From Psococerastis gibbosa (Eukaryota; Arthropoda; Insecta; Psocodea; Psocidae): a DNA stretch of 64,000 nucleotides. A program made the position numbers and the translations under genes. This document shows positions 52,166 to 63,999 of this stretch, piece after piece. The notes beneath the pieces were generated by a model that had not been told where the DNA came from, searched no databases, and saw nothing but the letters and a program-made list of their open reading frames with translations. Every line of letters begins with the position of its first letter. The stretch's first letter is position 1. The stretch spans positions 24,261,089 to 24,325,088 of the forward strand of contig OZ020488.1 of assembly GCA_963971405.1 (NCBI GenBank). Reading direction: 5' to 3'.

Positions 52166-55100
52166 AGTTTTTCCGACATAGCCAAACAAAATACATATAT
52201 TATTCAAAAATTAATATAAAAGGCCATCTTTGAGTGGATATAGGTAGTCATTTTACCTTTTCAAAATACACCCTTCTCTAACCCCTCAATAAACACCCCA
52301 AGCAAAACTTTCCCTATTATTTCCATCGTGTTTCTGTATTCGTAATTTTAATACCTAATCAAGTTCCCAGCGATGTTCAATTTGTCCGTACATGAATAAT
52401 TTTACAAACTCACTTCTGCGTGAATCCTCGTAAGATTTCTAAGATGTTTCTTCGAATCAAAACGCAATGTAATAATGAAAATGGTAAATTTCCATTTCCC
52501 GTTCCACAAACGATTGCTACGACATCCAATAAGGGAGACAGAAATTGAAGACAAATAACATAATTCTTAACTAGAATTTCTGTTTATACTGTATAGTACT
52601 AATATCAGCAGTACAGTTTGAAGTTAATGAAGAAATATAAAATATTCATTCTCACAAATGCTAACTGATAAATGTATAGAATTATACAACACTAACATTA
52701 TTGGAATAGAAAAGTCTGCAAATAGGTTATAAACAGGGAAATTTTTTTTAAATTGTGCCCCTATGTGACGACCAAGGAGGAAAGAGGATCTTTTAAAAAG
52801 GAAGCGAAGCGAAGGGACATACATAATAGATATTGAAGGACAACTATTAGACAACTTAAACAGAAGCTACAAAGGTTCACCTTGATTGCTGAACTATTGT
52901 GTAGGGTAGTATAAATCCCAGTGGCAAGTTAATTCTAAAACTACCGTGACACTATCAATTCAATCATCCCAAAATACAAGAAGTACGGCAAGATAGTCTA
53001 AATAAATCAACCTTCTAAAAAATATCAGACTTTACGAATATCGAGAACGCCAACAATTCCATTTAGAATAAACACAAAAGATTTACTCCAGCCAAGGAAA
53101 TCGCGAGGTCTCTAAGCATAAATCAACAGCTGTCGGCAAATTCTTTTCACATCAGCATCCTGAAAACGTTTATCTAGTCCTGAACAAGTCCCTGTATTTT
53201 ATCAGGCATTAAAAATGCAAGTGTGGAGGTGACAGGCAGCGGATAACATAACTCTTTGCTTACTGCTATCGCTGATTTCCAGAAGGCTTCTTACAAAATT
53301 AATTGCAGCCTTTACCCCCGATTACTCTTCGTTGAACGGCGTCAGGCCTATGCGCTGCGTACACCCTCTGCTGATTTAAATTAGTAGCCTAGATTAAATA
53401 GGCTTCTAAAATATTTGGTGAACTTGCCAAAATCAAACATACGTAAAAGTGAAATTATAAATCGAGTGACAACCAGTCTTGAGATAAAAAAAAGCTAGAG
53501 GGATCACCTGAAAATAGGCCTGGGATAAATTGGAAGAAAATGGATTTCCTTCGATCATGAATGGAAATAATAATAATTCAAAATTGCTTTGTATGCTACA
53601 TATACCAATTTTACTCATTTACTCTAAATGTGAAAAAAGCGGGACAAAGCACCTGTAATGTAAAGTTAAAGCATGTGATATGATTTGAATTTTTCCAACA
53701 TCGATTGTCCTAAAACGTCGAGTCACTTTAATTTTTACATGGATTGGTAAGTTTCGATAAGTAAATAGCCAACCACTGCATACATATATACATATGGTAC
53801 TTCAATTTTAAATTCCATGTGGCGAAAGGTAAGATACCTGTCGCGGTCGCTAAAACGTTTTTATGAAAAATATAAAAAAAAATATTTGAGAGCATCTTAA
53901 ACTTTGATTGATAAAATGTCCCAGAAGGGGTCTCAATAAATGCAAAATAAGCTCAATAACAAGGACTTGGGTTCACAGTGAACCGCCCAAATAAAGAACC
54001 CATGAGAAATCAATGTTCGAAGAAGAGTTTATTGTGTGAAGGGGGCTGGCTGGTGGTGGAAGGTTCAGAATTTCGAAATGTTGATTCCCGAGGGAGCGAC
54101 CTCACTCACATCACTTTTGCATGCATGTCGGCAGCTATAGCGACAACAGTGTTAAAGAGAACCTACTTTTTGCTGGCGGCATTGAAAAAGATCGGGTCTT
54201 TTGTAGATCAACCTTTAAAGAAATTGCGCTCATAGTCAGAAGCATTCAAATGGCAGCTGGCAGTGAAAACGATATAAAATTTTAATCTTTTATGGACGAA
54301 ACTACTATATAGACGGATTGTGATCGAGCATACTATAGTATATTTACTGTAGATTTGATGTAAATGCAAAAAGCATTATTCAGGAATCAGCGCTAATATC
54401 TATTGCTAAGGGTGTTTTTTATGCGTGGCAATTAAGAGCAATGATTTCTTACAACGGCTTGCCATTGTTGTACATGTTGATTACTTGATTTAATAATTTA
54501 ACAGAAATATATTATTTATTTATATCAACAATTAACAATTGAAACACCCGCTTGCATTTACGTCCGGTTGGGTCGGTGGTATATGGTACCATGAGCAGTT
54601 GGTGGTATTTGTTTGATGCGGAAATTTAGATAGCTGGAGTGCACTGCTGAAAAATTGGTTGGCTTGTGTCAACTTGTCCATTGTCGCTTCTAACCAATGT
54701 AGGTTGACATCGAGGACATATACCAAATTGCCAATGTCCGAAATCCATAGGGTCGTTGACATGGGACAAGGGACTAATGCACCACTATAAGTTGACCTAG
54801 GTCCATAAAAAGTCCTTCATTATTACTATAGTATATACGAAAGTTCTCATTTCCTTCAGGTTTGATTATGGCAGCCCTTTTCAAACACAAGCTTCGACCT
54901 TCGTTTAGCCCGCGTAGCCACAAAAAATAATTAATTCATATTCAACGAATAAGTTTAAGCTCCAAGTACCTAACCTTAGTTTTATGGTTACAAAAATCTA
55001 TAGTAATAAAATGAGGGGCACAAAAACTATTCACAATTCACATCAACAATATAAGCTCGATCCGCAGGGTAAAAAAGCATTTTTGCTGGGACAATGTGCA

Positions 55101-55548
55101 AAAACTGTCTTTTCATGTTCTCTCAAAATAACAGGAAGTGAAATATAGAAAAAAAATATGAAAAGGGCCGAGTTAATGGTGTAAGGGGGCAACGGGAATG
55201 GGGGCGGGTAACTTATGGAGGGAGTGCGAGGGGTGGGGGAGGGTTCTAAATATTCATAAACCTCGTTTGCGACATTCTTCAGCCATCGCGAATCCCTGCT
55301 TTGCAAAATACGAAATATTAACGAAGCAGCAGAGTTTTCATAACGAACATAGAATTGTGGGACTTTTCAAAATTATGAAGAATTTATGACAAACCCGTTA
55401 TGGCATTATTATGGGCATAACACTATGTCTCGCTCATGAGGTCAATAATGTTAATGCAAAGAAATTAGTTATATAGTGTCCTTCCAAGGTACGAGGATTT
55501 TGAATACAATTCTAGTAATTATTAACATCATGCAGATATCGGTAACTG

Positions 55549-55622
55549 GAAAGAAAGAAAGAGAATTGTCTATATTTTCCATATGGGTGAATTTTGGGCC
55601 TTTCGGCCCACTCTTATAATTA
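55549..55622 (+). repeat. Dispersed repeat also at 10175-10232
   Basis: GAAAGAAAGAAAGAGAATTG and CGGCCCACTCTTATAATTAA match AGAAAGAAAGAAAATTGTC and GGCCCACTCTTACAATTAA at 10.2 kb. Confidence 0.65.
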
Positions 55623-55731
55623 AATAAGCAGTTCGTTAAAATGTAGCATAGTTGCTGAACCCACGGTATATTGTTCAACTAAGGTCTTATCCGTCGAACA
55701 ATAGTTAACATTTAAGTAACGCTTATCATGT

Positions 55732-55810
55732 TACTATTTTTATTATTATTATCGAATCGGCTTGTATAGGCTAAATACGTGAGCCGATTCAATAATAATA
55801 AAAATAACAA
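55732..55810. repeat. Short hairpin
   Basis: Arms GTTACTATTTTTATTATTAT...GAATCGGCT and AGCCGATTC...AATAATAAAAATAAC around a 19-nt loop. Could be a small foldback element. Confidence 0.75.
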
Positions 55811-56508
55811 TTATAGGATAAACGTCAATTAAATTTTAAGTATACCGTCGGATCGGGCCTAAATACGCAAACGCTGCAGCGTATGGCTACGTGCAAAAAA
55901 TTGGCTTTGGAAGCAACAATATTCTGGATTTGAATTGATTTTTTGCGTTTGGCAATATGCTGTATTACTATAATATATGCTGTATTATAGGCTGTAATTT
56001 GTAATATTGCAGAATGCCGACCCTACAGTAGCACATAATCTTGAACAAGGTTCTCGAGTAGATTAGTGAAACTTAGTCATGATAATTGTACGTGTACAGG
56101 TCTAATATAGAAATGGAAGTGGAAGGCTTCCACTAAGTCCCCAGGAGTTACCCCAACCCCTCCAACCTTTCTACCGCTCCCCACCTCTCCCCCTTAAACT
56201 CAAAGGAAATTCACTAATGGTTAAGCATAAATTATTAGAGAGGACACCTACTATAAGGCAATGTGGGCACAAAGGAAATACACGATAAAAGTGACATGAA
56301 AGGAATTAATCAAGCGATCTCTTTTCTCAGACCACTGATCGTCACCAACATCAATGAATACAGATGTAAATTTAACAATAACCGTGTATAAGTCAATAAT
56401 TACTTTTATTCCATTACTAAGCAACCTCGCGGACTTCTTCAGTGATGGTGTGGTGGCAAGGGGCATCTGAGCTCTTTCGGTGAGAAAGGAGTAAAGGCGG
56501 GTGCTAAA

Positions 56509-56859
56509 GTGTTCCAGAAGACAGTTCTTGAACGTCACGTGAAGCCTCTACACCCCCCAGACCGTATTCAATGGCCAACAGTGGGTATTCCAGCAAAGCT
56601 TAACCCCTGGCCACATAGTCAAAACCACACAAGAGTGCCTATGGCTCAATGTCACACAATTTATCAAGACATAGAAAAGTGGCCTTCTAGTAGCCCAGAC
56701 CTAACCCATTGTATTATAAACTGTGGTCAGTTTCAGAGACCAATGCCTGCTCTAAGTGACACAGTAATTTGGATACTTGCAAGAAGTCCCTTATCCAGGC
56801 CGCAGCGGAATACCATAAAAAAAACGGTGCGTGCGGCGATAGCTGCGTCCATAGGATAG
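56509..56859 (+). pseudogene. Possible mariner-type transposase fragment
   Basis: A 116-codon frame contains EKWPSSSPDLTHC. The WPxxSPDLTPCD motif surrounds the third catalytic Asp in mariner-like transposases; here the following residues (IINCGQ) do not keep the FxLWG pattern. The rest of the frame is unconvincing. Tentative. Confidence 0.25.
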
Positions 56860-58524
56860 GGCGCCAAATTATACACCGCCTCCTTCGAAAACCTATCGTT
56901 ACGCCACTGACAAGTGCCTCCCCCTTTTATGAGGTCTGGACAGCCTCTGGTTTGCACCCACGGCCCTCACATATCTTGTGCCCCCCCCCCCAGGGGTTAA
57001 TCCGGCTCTGCTAACTTCCATAAATTGTTTAGAGACCATCTCTTAGAGAAAGCTTTCTACACTGTCACTGAGGCACTAACACAATGACAATGACCGAACT
57101 ATAACTGATTTCGACAATTTTACTTTACTTTCTTGTCGATTACTTGATTGTATAATTTAACAGAAATATTGATTTATTTACTACAATAGTACTGCAAACA
57201 AGCAAAAAAAGATGAATTATGGTAGTTGAAGAAAATCTCGCTCCTTCTATTTAACTCAGCAAATGAACCGCAGAGAGAAGCTAGTTGGAAAGGAGTCGAC
57301 GCTAAAGAGAATAATTTAGTAACCGGGGAGCAGAAAGTGCACAATCCATGGCAACATGGAACTGCTCAACCTTAGCTAAATCAAATCCGTTTTCCCTGAT
57401 TCGAGCAATAAAGATGCTCTGGGGCAATTTGAAACTTTAGATCGCTAAAATAATGTCTAGCGCAGTGGACAGATGAATTTCAAATGAATTAACCTGATAG
57501 AGGATGTAATTCACCTTTTGTTGGGATACAATATAGTATACAATCCTACTACAGTAGAAATGTCAGCTGATCAAATTATCAAGTAAAAAGTAGAAACAGT
57601 TGTAGCATAAAATAATCGCTTGTTTGATAATAAAAAAAAATGTAATATTTCTCAGGGGGGGGGGGGAAAGTGGCATGGCTAGATGAAGACTTGCATCACT
57701 GTGTTCTTTTTTAATGAAATTAATCCAAACGTATCTAAGATTATTTTCTTTTGAGTTTTTTCATATTTCATAGTTAATTTTTTTAGTAAGTTTACCTTAG
57801 TCGTCTTCACCAAACTATTATCTTTCTTACTAGCCTACCAAGAATTCGGGGGAGGTTGCAGCCTCTGCCTACGGCCCTGTAACCTTCCTTCAAATACTTC
57901 AGTCTAGAGCCCTAATTTCGGGCATCACGTATAGTAAAAACTTAGTTGGCACGTTCTTAAGACATTATGATTCCGTTACATGATGGGCTATGGTGGTGGT
58001 ATCTTCACCTTTGGGAGACAAACTTTCTCTTCTTATCCAGAAACATTTCTCCACTACGTGAGGATGTTGACTTCTAATTCACATCTTCGTGACTTTAGAA
58101 CTACGATCATTGCGACTTTGCATTTGGACTTCAGCGTTTCATGCTATGTTCTGCTTACAATTGATCGGTGGAAACTGAGCCCATAAAAATTTAAAAATTG
58201 AACAAACTACCTAGATATTTACGCATTAGGTAATTACAGGAATACATTTTCATATCTCAATTTAAATTTACGCAATATCCTAAAGATCACACCTGAGAGT
58301 GAACTAGTCACTCAAATTTATAGAATAATAAAAATGACAATCAGCTTAAAAAGCCAAATTCCAGACATAGGTACCACACCGTATTAAATTAAAGCATTAC
58401 TGAAAATGATTTACGACCCATTAATTCACACCGACTCCGACTATCATCAGGTAAATAATTGTCCAGAGGACAGTCAGTGCAAATACGCTCAATTTAAATA
58501 TTAAATAAAATAAAATATTGACTT

Positions 58525-58722
58525 TTGGTTCTATTACTAAGCTAACCTAGCGGAGTTAGGGCTGTAAAGCCCTCTCTTACACTCAACTAGGAAGGCCCGG
58601 GACCGCCTGCTTTACATGCCCTCCGAAGCATGGCCAGAAAATGTAGCAAGTGTGGGACTCGAACCAACAACCTTTCGGGTGAAAGTCTGAGTCTGTACCA
58701 CTATTCTACATGCCCTGAATTT
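58525..58722 (-). repeat. tRNA-Glu-like SINE, family A (near full length)
   Basis: Minus-strand copy with a clean box B (GGTTCGAGTCC), ACCCGAAAGGTTGTTGGTTC, GGCGGTCCCGGGCC, and the tail GTTAGCTTAGTAATAGAACC. Confidence 0.88.
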
Positions 58723-59445
58723 GAAGCTAACACCTATGGTAATAATGTTCTTGGCGTGCAAACACAATTCGTATTTAGGCATCGGGTGGCCATTCATCAA
58801 TTAAAAAGTGGACAACAAAAATTGGAGCAAGAACCACACTAGCCCATCAACAGCATGAAAGTCCTTTAACTTTAATGAACCTTTTGTCCTTAATTTATAG
58901 ACTCCGCTGCTGGTGACACTCGATTTGTAAAACCTCTTTCAGGCACTTGTCTTGAGGAGGTGACCTTTTCAAGGCAGTCGCTCACCCCATTTCGTCTTAG
59001 TCAGCCCTATTTAACCATCCCCCCCTTCCCTCCCATTGTCTGCGCTACCCCATTGCGGTACTTTCTAGATCCCCCCCCCCCACAAATTTCATTCGTTATC
59101 GTATCGTTCGGCCTGACTTCCTCCCGATGATGCGACGTTTACCTTCCTTTGTTACAATTCATAAAGTTGAAGACGAATTTATCATAGGCTACCAGCCGCA
59201 GTGATCGCTTGTTTTAAACTTGGGGTTACAACTTCTATTCTGAAGTCACAGTTATCAGATACGTTTTGTTCTTAAATCAGATACCAGCAAATTTAACTTT
59301 AAGTGAAGAAGTGTTCTTACATCGACTAAATTGGAGCATCATCATATTCCTTTACCTTTCCATGTAACCTTTACACTTCCAGTATATCTGTATGTGCCTG
59401 ATAATTTATACTTGCCACTTGCGCCACCATGCTTAATGTTTTCAG

Positions 59446-59640
59446 ATGATAGTATTGTGTTGCATCCCCAACAACCTACCCCGGGAAGTGACGGTGGCCA
59501 CCTTCAGGAATCTTTTGCAACATCATCTGCCCAAACTCGGGGTGGTCGACAGCTCAATGTGGTTCCTTTGCTCACTGGAGGAAGGCACTGCAGACCACCT
59601 CACCCACTGCCCAGTTCTATACATGGAATCAACGACAAAC
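59446..59640 (+). pseudogene. LINE ORF2 C-terminal remnant (HLTHCP motif)
   Basis: Reads LPKLGVVDSS then FLCSLEEGTADHLTHCPVL. The C-x(n)-E-T/A-x-H-L-x2-C-P motif follows RNase H in many Jockey/R1-type LINEs. No Met start or upstream continuity, so a fragment. Confidence 0.6.
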
Positions 59641-60096
59641 ATTTCGAATCGCGGATATATTGGCTATAAATGGCGGAGCAGCAAAGGTTGGGCATGAGGT
59701 ATTGTGTTGCTTTTATATAAAAATGACCATGAGCAAAAGGTTACGCAGGCCTAGAGATAACGCACAATATTTGACTATTACAATTTTGCTAACTTATTGG
59801 TTACTATACCTAATGAAAACACTAATAATGCCAGAAGTCACTAATAATGCCAAAAGTCACTAATGACATACTGTAACTCATTGAATTACGTACTGTACTC
59901 ATTAAAATGATATTGAATACATAGTTGGTACTAAAATTGAAATTACAAGAGTCCTTAATACGTTCGTCTATTAAAATAAATTGGCAATAAAATTCAAATA
60001 GGTATGTGAAGGCCGTTTTTAATAATGTCTTAACGTACTTGTAACACCTTAGATACCGTATTGTTCTACTTTGCTGTTGGCTCCTGTTGAAGTAAG

Positions 60097-60160
60097 ATGG
60101 ATACTCTACGAAAGGCACTCTTTTACCTGCTGGCGATATTCGTACTGGCTACAAATGCAA
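60097..60160 (+). CDS. Serine protease exon 1: signal peptide
   Basis: 64 coding nt. The start Met sits in GTAAGATGG (G at +4). It encodes MDTLRKALFYLLAIF then VLATNA, a basic n-region, hydrophobic core and A-x-A-like cleavage end. Donor GCAA|GTAAGT. The 5' UTR and promoter should lie just upstream, at about 59900-60096, but I see no convincing TATA box. Confidence 0.9.
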
Positions 60161-63100
60161 GTAAGTCAAATAAAATTATCCATGAGTAGGCAACAATAAG
60201 AAAAATTGCTCTCCATGCCAGCAACATTAAAATAAATATCATAGTTTCGTGGTCACTTACCGAAAAAAGAAAACGTAGCTGAATATTTGCGAAATTTTCC
60301 ACTTTGCTACTTCTCATAAGTGAGTTTAAATACGGCAAGGTACCTTACAATAAGTAATATAAGAAAACCCCACTGCAGCAACTATAACAAGAACCGGTCC
60401 GAGTTTACTCGAACATGCTATCCAATTTATCAATAATTAGTAGCCTAGATAGATAATAATATGAGTAATTTTATATTAAATAATTTTCCTATGGTAATAA
60501 TGGCAATGTATTGGAGCGTGAATTTTCCATACTTTCTTCAAAAACTTATTTTATGCACAAAATCAAATCTTTTTGGGAATGCGACCTGTTCGGTTTTGAT
60601 ACTCTATTTAACGCCTAAAGTATACCTGAATGAAGAAATCATCGATAGAATGGTTCTGCAGAAAATATAATTGAAAATTTAGTTATTTGTGTTTTTTTTT
60701 TTACCCTCAGAAGCAAACTATCAAGGGGCAAGTGACCCACCGCGGTTTGTTAACATTAATAACAAATGCAACAAATGCAAAATATGTGAATTTAAAAGAA
60801 ATCGTTGGAGCCGTTTTTGAGAAATAATTTTTCTAGACTTTTTTTAGTTTTTTGAGAATAAAACCCCCCAAAATTGAGTTTGCCCAAAATATAAAAAAAA
60901 CTGTCCCGAGGTATAATTTTTGTAAACCTACATACCTAATTTCATCAAAATTGACTGAGTAGTTTGACCGGAAATCGATGATCAGACAGAGCAACAGAGC
61001 GACAGACAGAGCGACAGATAGACATTTCGTAAAAACCACTTTTTTTGGTTCCTGGGAGGCTGGGACCTCAAGAAATGTAAATCCGTTGAAATCTCGGAAA
61101 CGAAAATTTTGACCATCACAAAGCTTTCCTTATACTACGTAGGCCTATAAATTGGAAAGCAATAAAATACGGTTTGTACTGAACCTATAAATTCATGTAT
61201 TTGCCAATATTTCATTTCTTGCAATAGGTTAGGTACACACAGCTGTAGATTGTACAATACATTAATTTCGGAGTTTACACTTTCCAAATTACAATTTTAT
61301 AGGCTATGCGGCATGTGTGTCCATGGTAGAAACAAATACAAATCATAGCCAGGCTGCCTTTTAAAACAACCGTCACAGATCTGTCCCTCAATAAAGCTAT
61401 CTATTCATGAGATGAAATTTCTTGTTTTTAAGGTATTTAATATTTACAATTGTAAATGTACTGAAAATATTACTAACTATATTGACAATGCATTTGACTT
61501 TGTAAAGTTGTAGTGTCAACTTGTAGCTTGATCAATAGAGTTGGTTTCTCTTCCTCAGGAAAGAAAGAAGACAGAATTTACAAGGGCAGGCCGGCAGACA
61601 TCGAAGAGTTCGCTCATCAAGTCTCTATACAAGTTGCCGGAAATCATCTTTGTGGCGGATCTATTATCAGCAAGTTATTAATACTAACTGCCGCACATTG
61701 TACAGAGATATTCGATAAAATTCCGTAAGTTTTTTTCAGCAACAAAAATTTTAGTGACTTTTATAAACCAACTGACTCATTTTAATCGTAGGCAACCTAT
61801 ACTACAATATAAGCAACAAAATATGAAGTAGGTACCATTTTTGGGCCCCGGCCGCTATGTTAAAAATTATTGCAATTTTAATAAGTCAACAAACGTTAAT
61901 CAACCCCAGTTCTTTATTTTTCACCACTGTACAACTATTGTGATTAGGCGTTCAGAATAAGTTTTCCTAACTAAACACCACTGATGGTTTATTCTGAGGC
62001 TAATTTAGTGACTAAAAAGTAAAGTAAAGTTTTACAGGCTCTTAAGAATGAAACACAGCCTATATAAATACGGAAAAAGAAATTAATATTATGTTGAAAA
62101 CCCGCTGTCTATAAATGGGCTCTACACTAAGCTTAAGCCACCCTAAAACATACTTTAAGACGATCGGGACTATTAAAATGATTCTACAACAACTAGCAAT
62201 AAAAAAAATACATGTATTAAGAGTGTAAAGCCCGTAGGAAATTGGCAGCCGGAAATTTACTTTTAATTTTTTATATTATTAACTAAGCACGTTATTAAAG
62301 ATTTGGCTCATTAAAGGTGTAGAAGACTACTTCATGCATCATAGGCTATAATAAGATACTTTTAATTTTTGAAATTGTAGTTTTGTCATAAACATGATAA
62401 TATTTTATAAAGAATAACTTTTCACGTATTTTATATAAAAACGATATATATATAAACACGATTTATATAAAAAAAACTACAATTTTGAGGATTAAAAATA
62501 TCTTATTACATGATGTATGAACTTTAATGAGCCAAATCTTTAATAACATGTTTAGTTAATTAAATAAAAAATAAAAAGTATTACATTTCGGTCTGCATTT
62601 CGTACGGGCTGTACACTCTTAAGGCTGGTTCACAGTTGATACTAGTTACAGCAAATGGAAATCTTTAACTATGTCTGCAGGCAATCAATGGTGACTGTCA
62701 AAACAGGAGTAAGCGATGCTGCTGCTAACGGTGACGTCCACTCTCTCCGGGCTTGGACCCGCCACGATGGTTATGTTGATAACGCGACATTCGATGAACA
62801 CGACATTGCACTGCTTTTACTCAAAACCCCAATTCGATTTAATGACAAGCAGAAGCCCATCAGCCTTGCCAAGGAAACACCTCTTCCTAGAACTGTGGCC
62901 ATGGTCTCAGGTTTTGGAAGAACTGAATACGGAGATGTGAGTATATAAAGCAACCTTATTCTACCACGGGTTATGAAAAGATTTTGTAAGAAATCCCGAA
63001 TTTCAGAAACATGGATCGAGTTGCATATCAAATGATGACATCAGCTATTAAGATCTTTCATTTGCGGTAAATAATTTTATGCGCGACATAATTTTACCCA

Positions 63101-63999
63101 CAAGCAAGCCGGCCGCCATACCAAGTTGAATCCAGTGGACCAGAGCAGGTTCAAAGCTGCAGATAAATTGGTCGTGTGCACAGTGCCGGTAGGGAAACAT
63201 GGTAGGACTTGTCCTGGTCACCTCCGAACTAATCGAGTGACTTCACTGTGTTTCCCAAGTGGTTCGGAATCCACTATAATCAGGAGGTCCACTGGAGTCC
63301 TATGGGCCCACACCGTGGCCTGGGACTGTGTCAAACCATACTACTACTACCCACAAGCAAAAGCGCAAAATGATCTTTAGGGAGTTACCACTTACGAGGC
63401 TATGGAGCGTAGGAAATTGGTACCCCGAAAACCGATACCTACTTAATAGTTAATATATTTAATTTAATTTACTATGCAAGTTATTAAAAATTTGGTCTAC
63501 TCAAGCAGTAAGGCCATTTCATACATCATAATATTATAGGGTATTTTTAATTTTTTGTGTTGTGTCGGAATTTTTAGTCATGGAAGAACTTCTCTAGGCT
63601 ACTTAAAATTAAAAATACCTTAAAATAAAATATCCGTTAATGTTGTCGAGAGCCAACTTGGGTTCATTGGGGTTTATTTCGAACAGTTTTGTCTTATTCG
63701 TGGATAAATTAATCTTTTCGTTCTGTGCCAGAGCCATTATTATATTTCTTCCAGATGAAGATGATATCTCGGTGGTTTCGCCAACTCTCATGTTCTCCAA
63801 AAAATGGTACTCCCAAGACCCCTCAAAAACCAACGATGAGATATGCCAACGCAAAACATCGAGGATGATAGGCTAATGTCATTTAGAAAAGAAAAACCTA
63901 CCTTTAAACGAACACTGTGATGAATTGATATTTTTATATATTATATTGATATTTCAGAAAGAAACCAAATTGATGGTTGTTGAAATTCCTATCATGCCG
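60097..63999 (+). CDS. Trypsin-like serine protease, 5' part (four exons)
   Basis: Secreted S1-family (chymotrypsin-fold) protease. Exons 60097-60160, 61559-61724, 62681-62936 and 63958 to the window edge join in frame with GT-AG borders. Residues 1-21 form a signal peptide (MDTLRK, hydrophobic core, ATNA). A very short propeptide RKKEDR is followed by the activation cleavage R27|I28 (IYKG in place of the usual IVGG). HLCGGSII and LTAAHC give the disulphide and catalytic His68; DIALLLL gives Asp118; VSGFGRT follows. The Ser (GDSGGP) exon is beyond base 64000, so activity and the S1 specificity residue cannot be judged. The I-Y-K-G N-terminus is unusual but keeps the Ile that forms the activating salt bridge. 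Digestive, haemolymph or venom roles are all possible; nothing here decides. Confidence 0.93.
60161..61558 (+). other. Serine protease intron 1
   Basis: Most of it (60390-61160) is a copy of the large dispersed repeat also seen at 5496-6108 and 40150-41265. The remainder is AT-rich and featureless. Confidence 0.75.
60390..61160 (+). repeat. Large dispersed repeat, copy 3
   Basis: GAACCGGTCCGAGTTTACTC start, AAATCGTTGGAGCCGTTTTT middle, ATCAGACAGAGCAACAGAGC in place of the CAGA tract, TATAAATTGGAAAGCAA end. It lies in protease intron 1. Confidence 0.85.
61559..61724 (+). CDS. Serine protease exon 2: activation site and catalytic His
   Basis: 166 nt: RKKEDR|IYKGRPADIEEF, HQVSIQV, HLCGGSIISK, LLILTAAHCTEIF. 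Acceptor CTTCCTCAG|GA, donor TTCC|GTAAGT. It carries catalytic His68 (LTAAHC) and the Cys pair flanking it. Confidence 0.96.
61725..62680 (+). other. Serine protease intron 2
   Basis: Contains a full-length foldback element (62217-62622) close to the 3' splice site; 61725-62216 holds nothing recognisable. Confidence 0.75.
62217..62622. mobile_element. Foldback MITE family D, complete
   Basis: Ends TTAAGAGTGTAAAGCCCGTA and the inverse (TACGGGCTGTACACTCTTAA). About 406 bp; lies in protease intron 2, ending 58 bp before exon 3. Confidence 0.9.
62681..62936 (+). CDS. Serine protease exon 3: catalytic Asp
   Basis: 256 nt: PQSMVTVKTGVSDA, then HSLRAWTRHDGYVD, FDEHDIALLLLKTPIRF, KPISLAKE and VAMVSGFGRTEYGD. 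DIALL holds catalytic Asp118, and the SGFGRT strand follows as expected. Acceptor GTCTGCAG|GC, donor GGAGAT|GTGAGT. A foldback element ends 58 bp before the acceptor. Confidence 0.96.
62937..63957 (+). other. Serine protease intron 3
   Basis: Holds a half copy (about 63403-63635) of the 62217-62622 foldback family. Open frames at 63126-63380 and 63609-63876 are not assignable; the minus-strand reading of the latter (NLSTNKTKLFEIN) vaguely resembles a LINE polymerase, too weak to call. Confidence 0.55.
63403..63635 (+). repeat. Diverged copy of foldback family D
   Basis: GTAGGAAATTGGTACCCCGA, CAAGTTATTAAAAATTTGG and CATACATCATAATATTATAG follow the order of the full elements; the right arm is incomplete. 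Confidence 0.65.
63958..63999 (+). CDS. Serine protease exon 4, start only
   Basis: Acceptor GATATTTCAG|AAAG. Reads KETKLMVVEIPIMP in the phase left by exon 3; L-x-VVEIPIM is the usual strand before the Cys loop of S1 proteases. It is cut by the window edge. Confidence 0.88.

Larger units (their letters stand above)
47498..60096. other. Mostly non-coding block upstream of the protease
   Basis: Contains a minus-strand tRNA-like box (GGTTCGAATCTCG near 47630-47680), direct repeats (48080-48354), LINE ends (48640-48830, 59446-59640), repeats at 49566-50030, a GC-rich patch (50375-50460), SINE-A copies at 51312 and 58525, and a hairpin at 55732. 52250-55700 and 57050-58500 have no named feature beyond homopolymers. 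Confidence 0.6.

Noticed and set aside
51970-52185. Minus-strand frame with a leucine-rich, signal-peptide-like start (EKLFLLLLFLLLL)
   Set aside because: The run comes from a (TTC)n tract of a dispersed repeat also present at 20505-20690.
54532-54762. Minus-strand 76-codon frame
   Set aside because: Part of its flank (AAAAAGTCCTTCA, GGACAAGG) recurs near 28490-28520, so it is probably repeat-derived, and no protein motif is evident.
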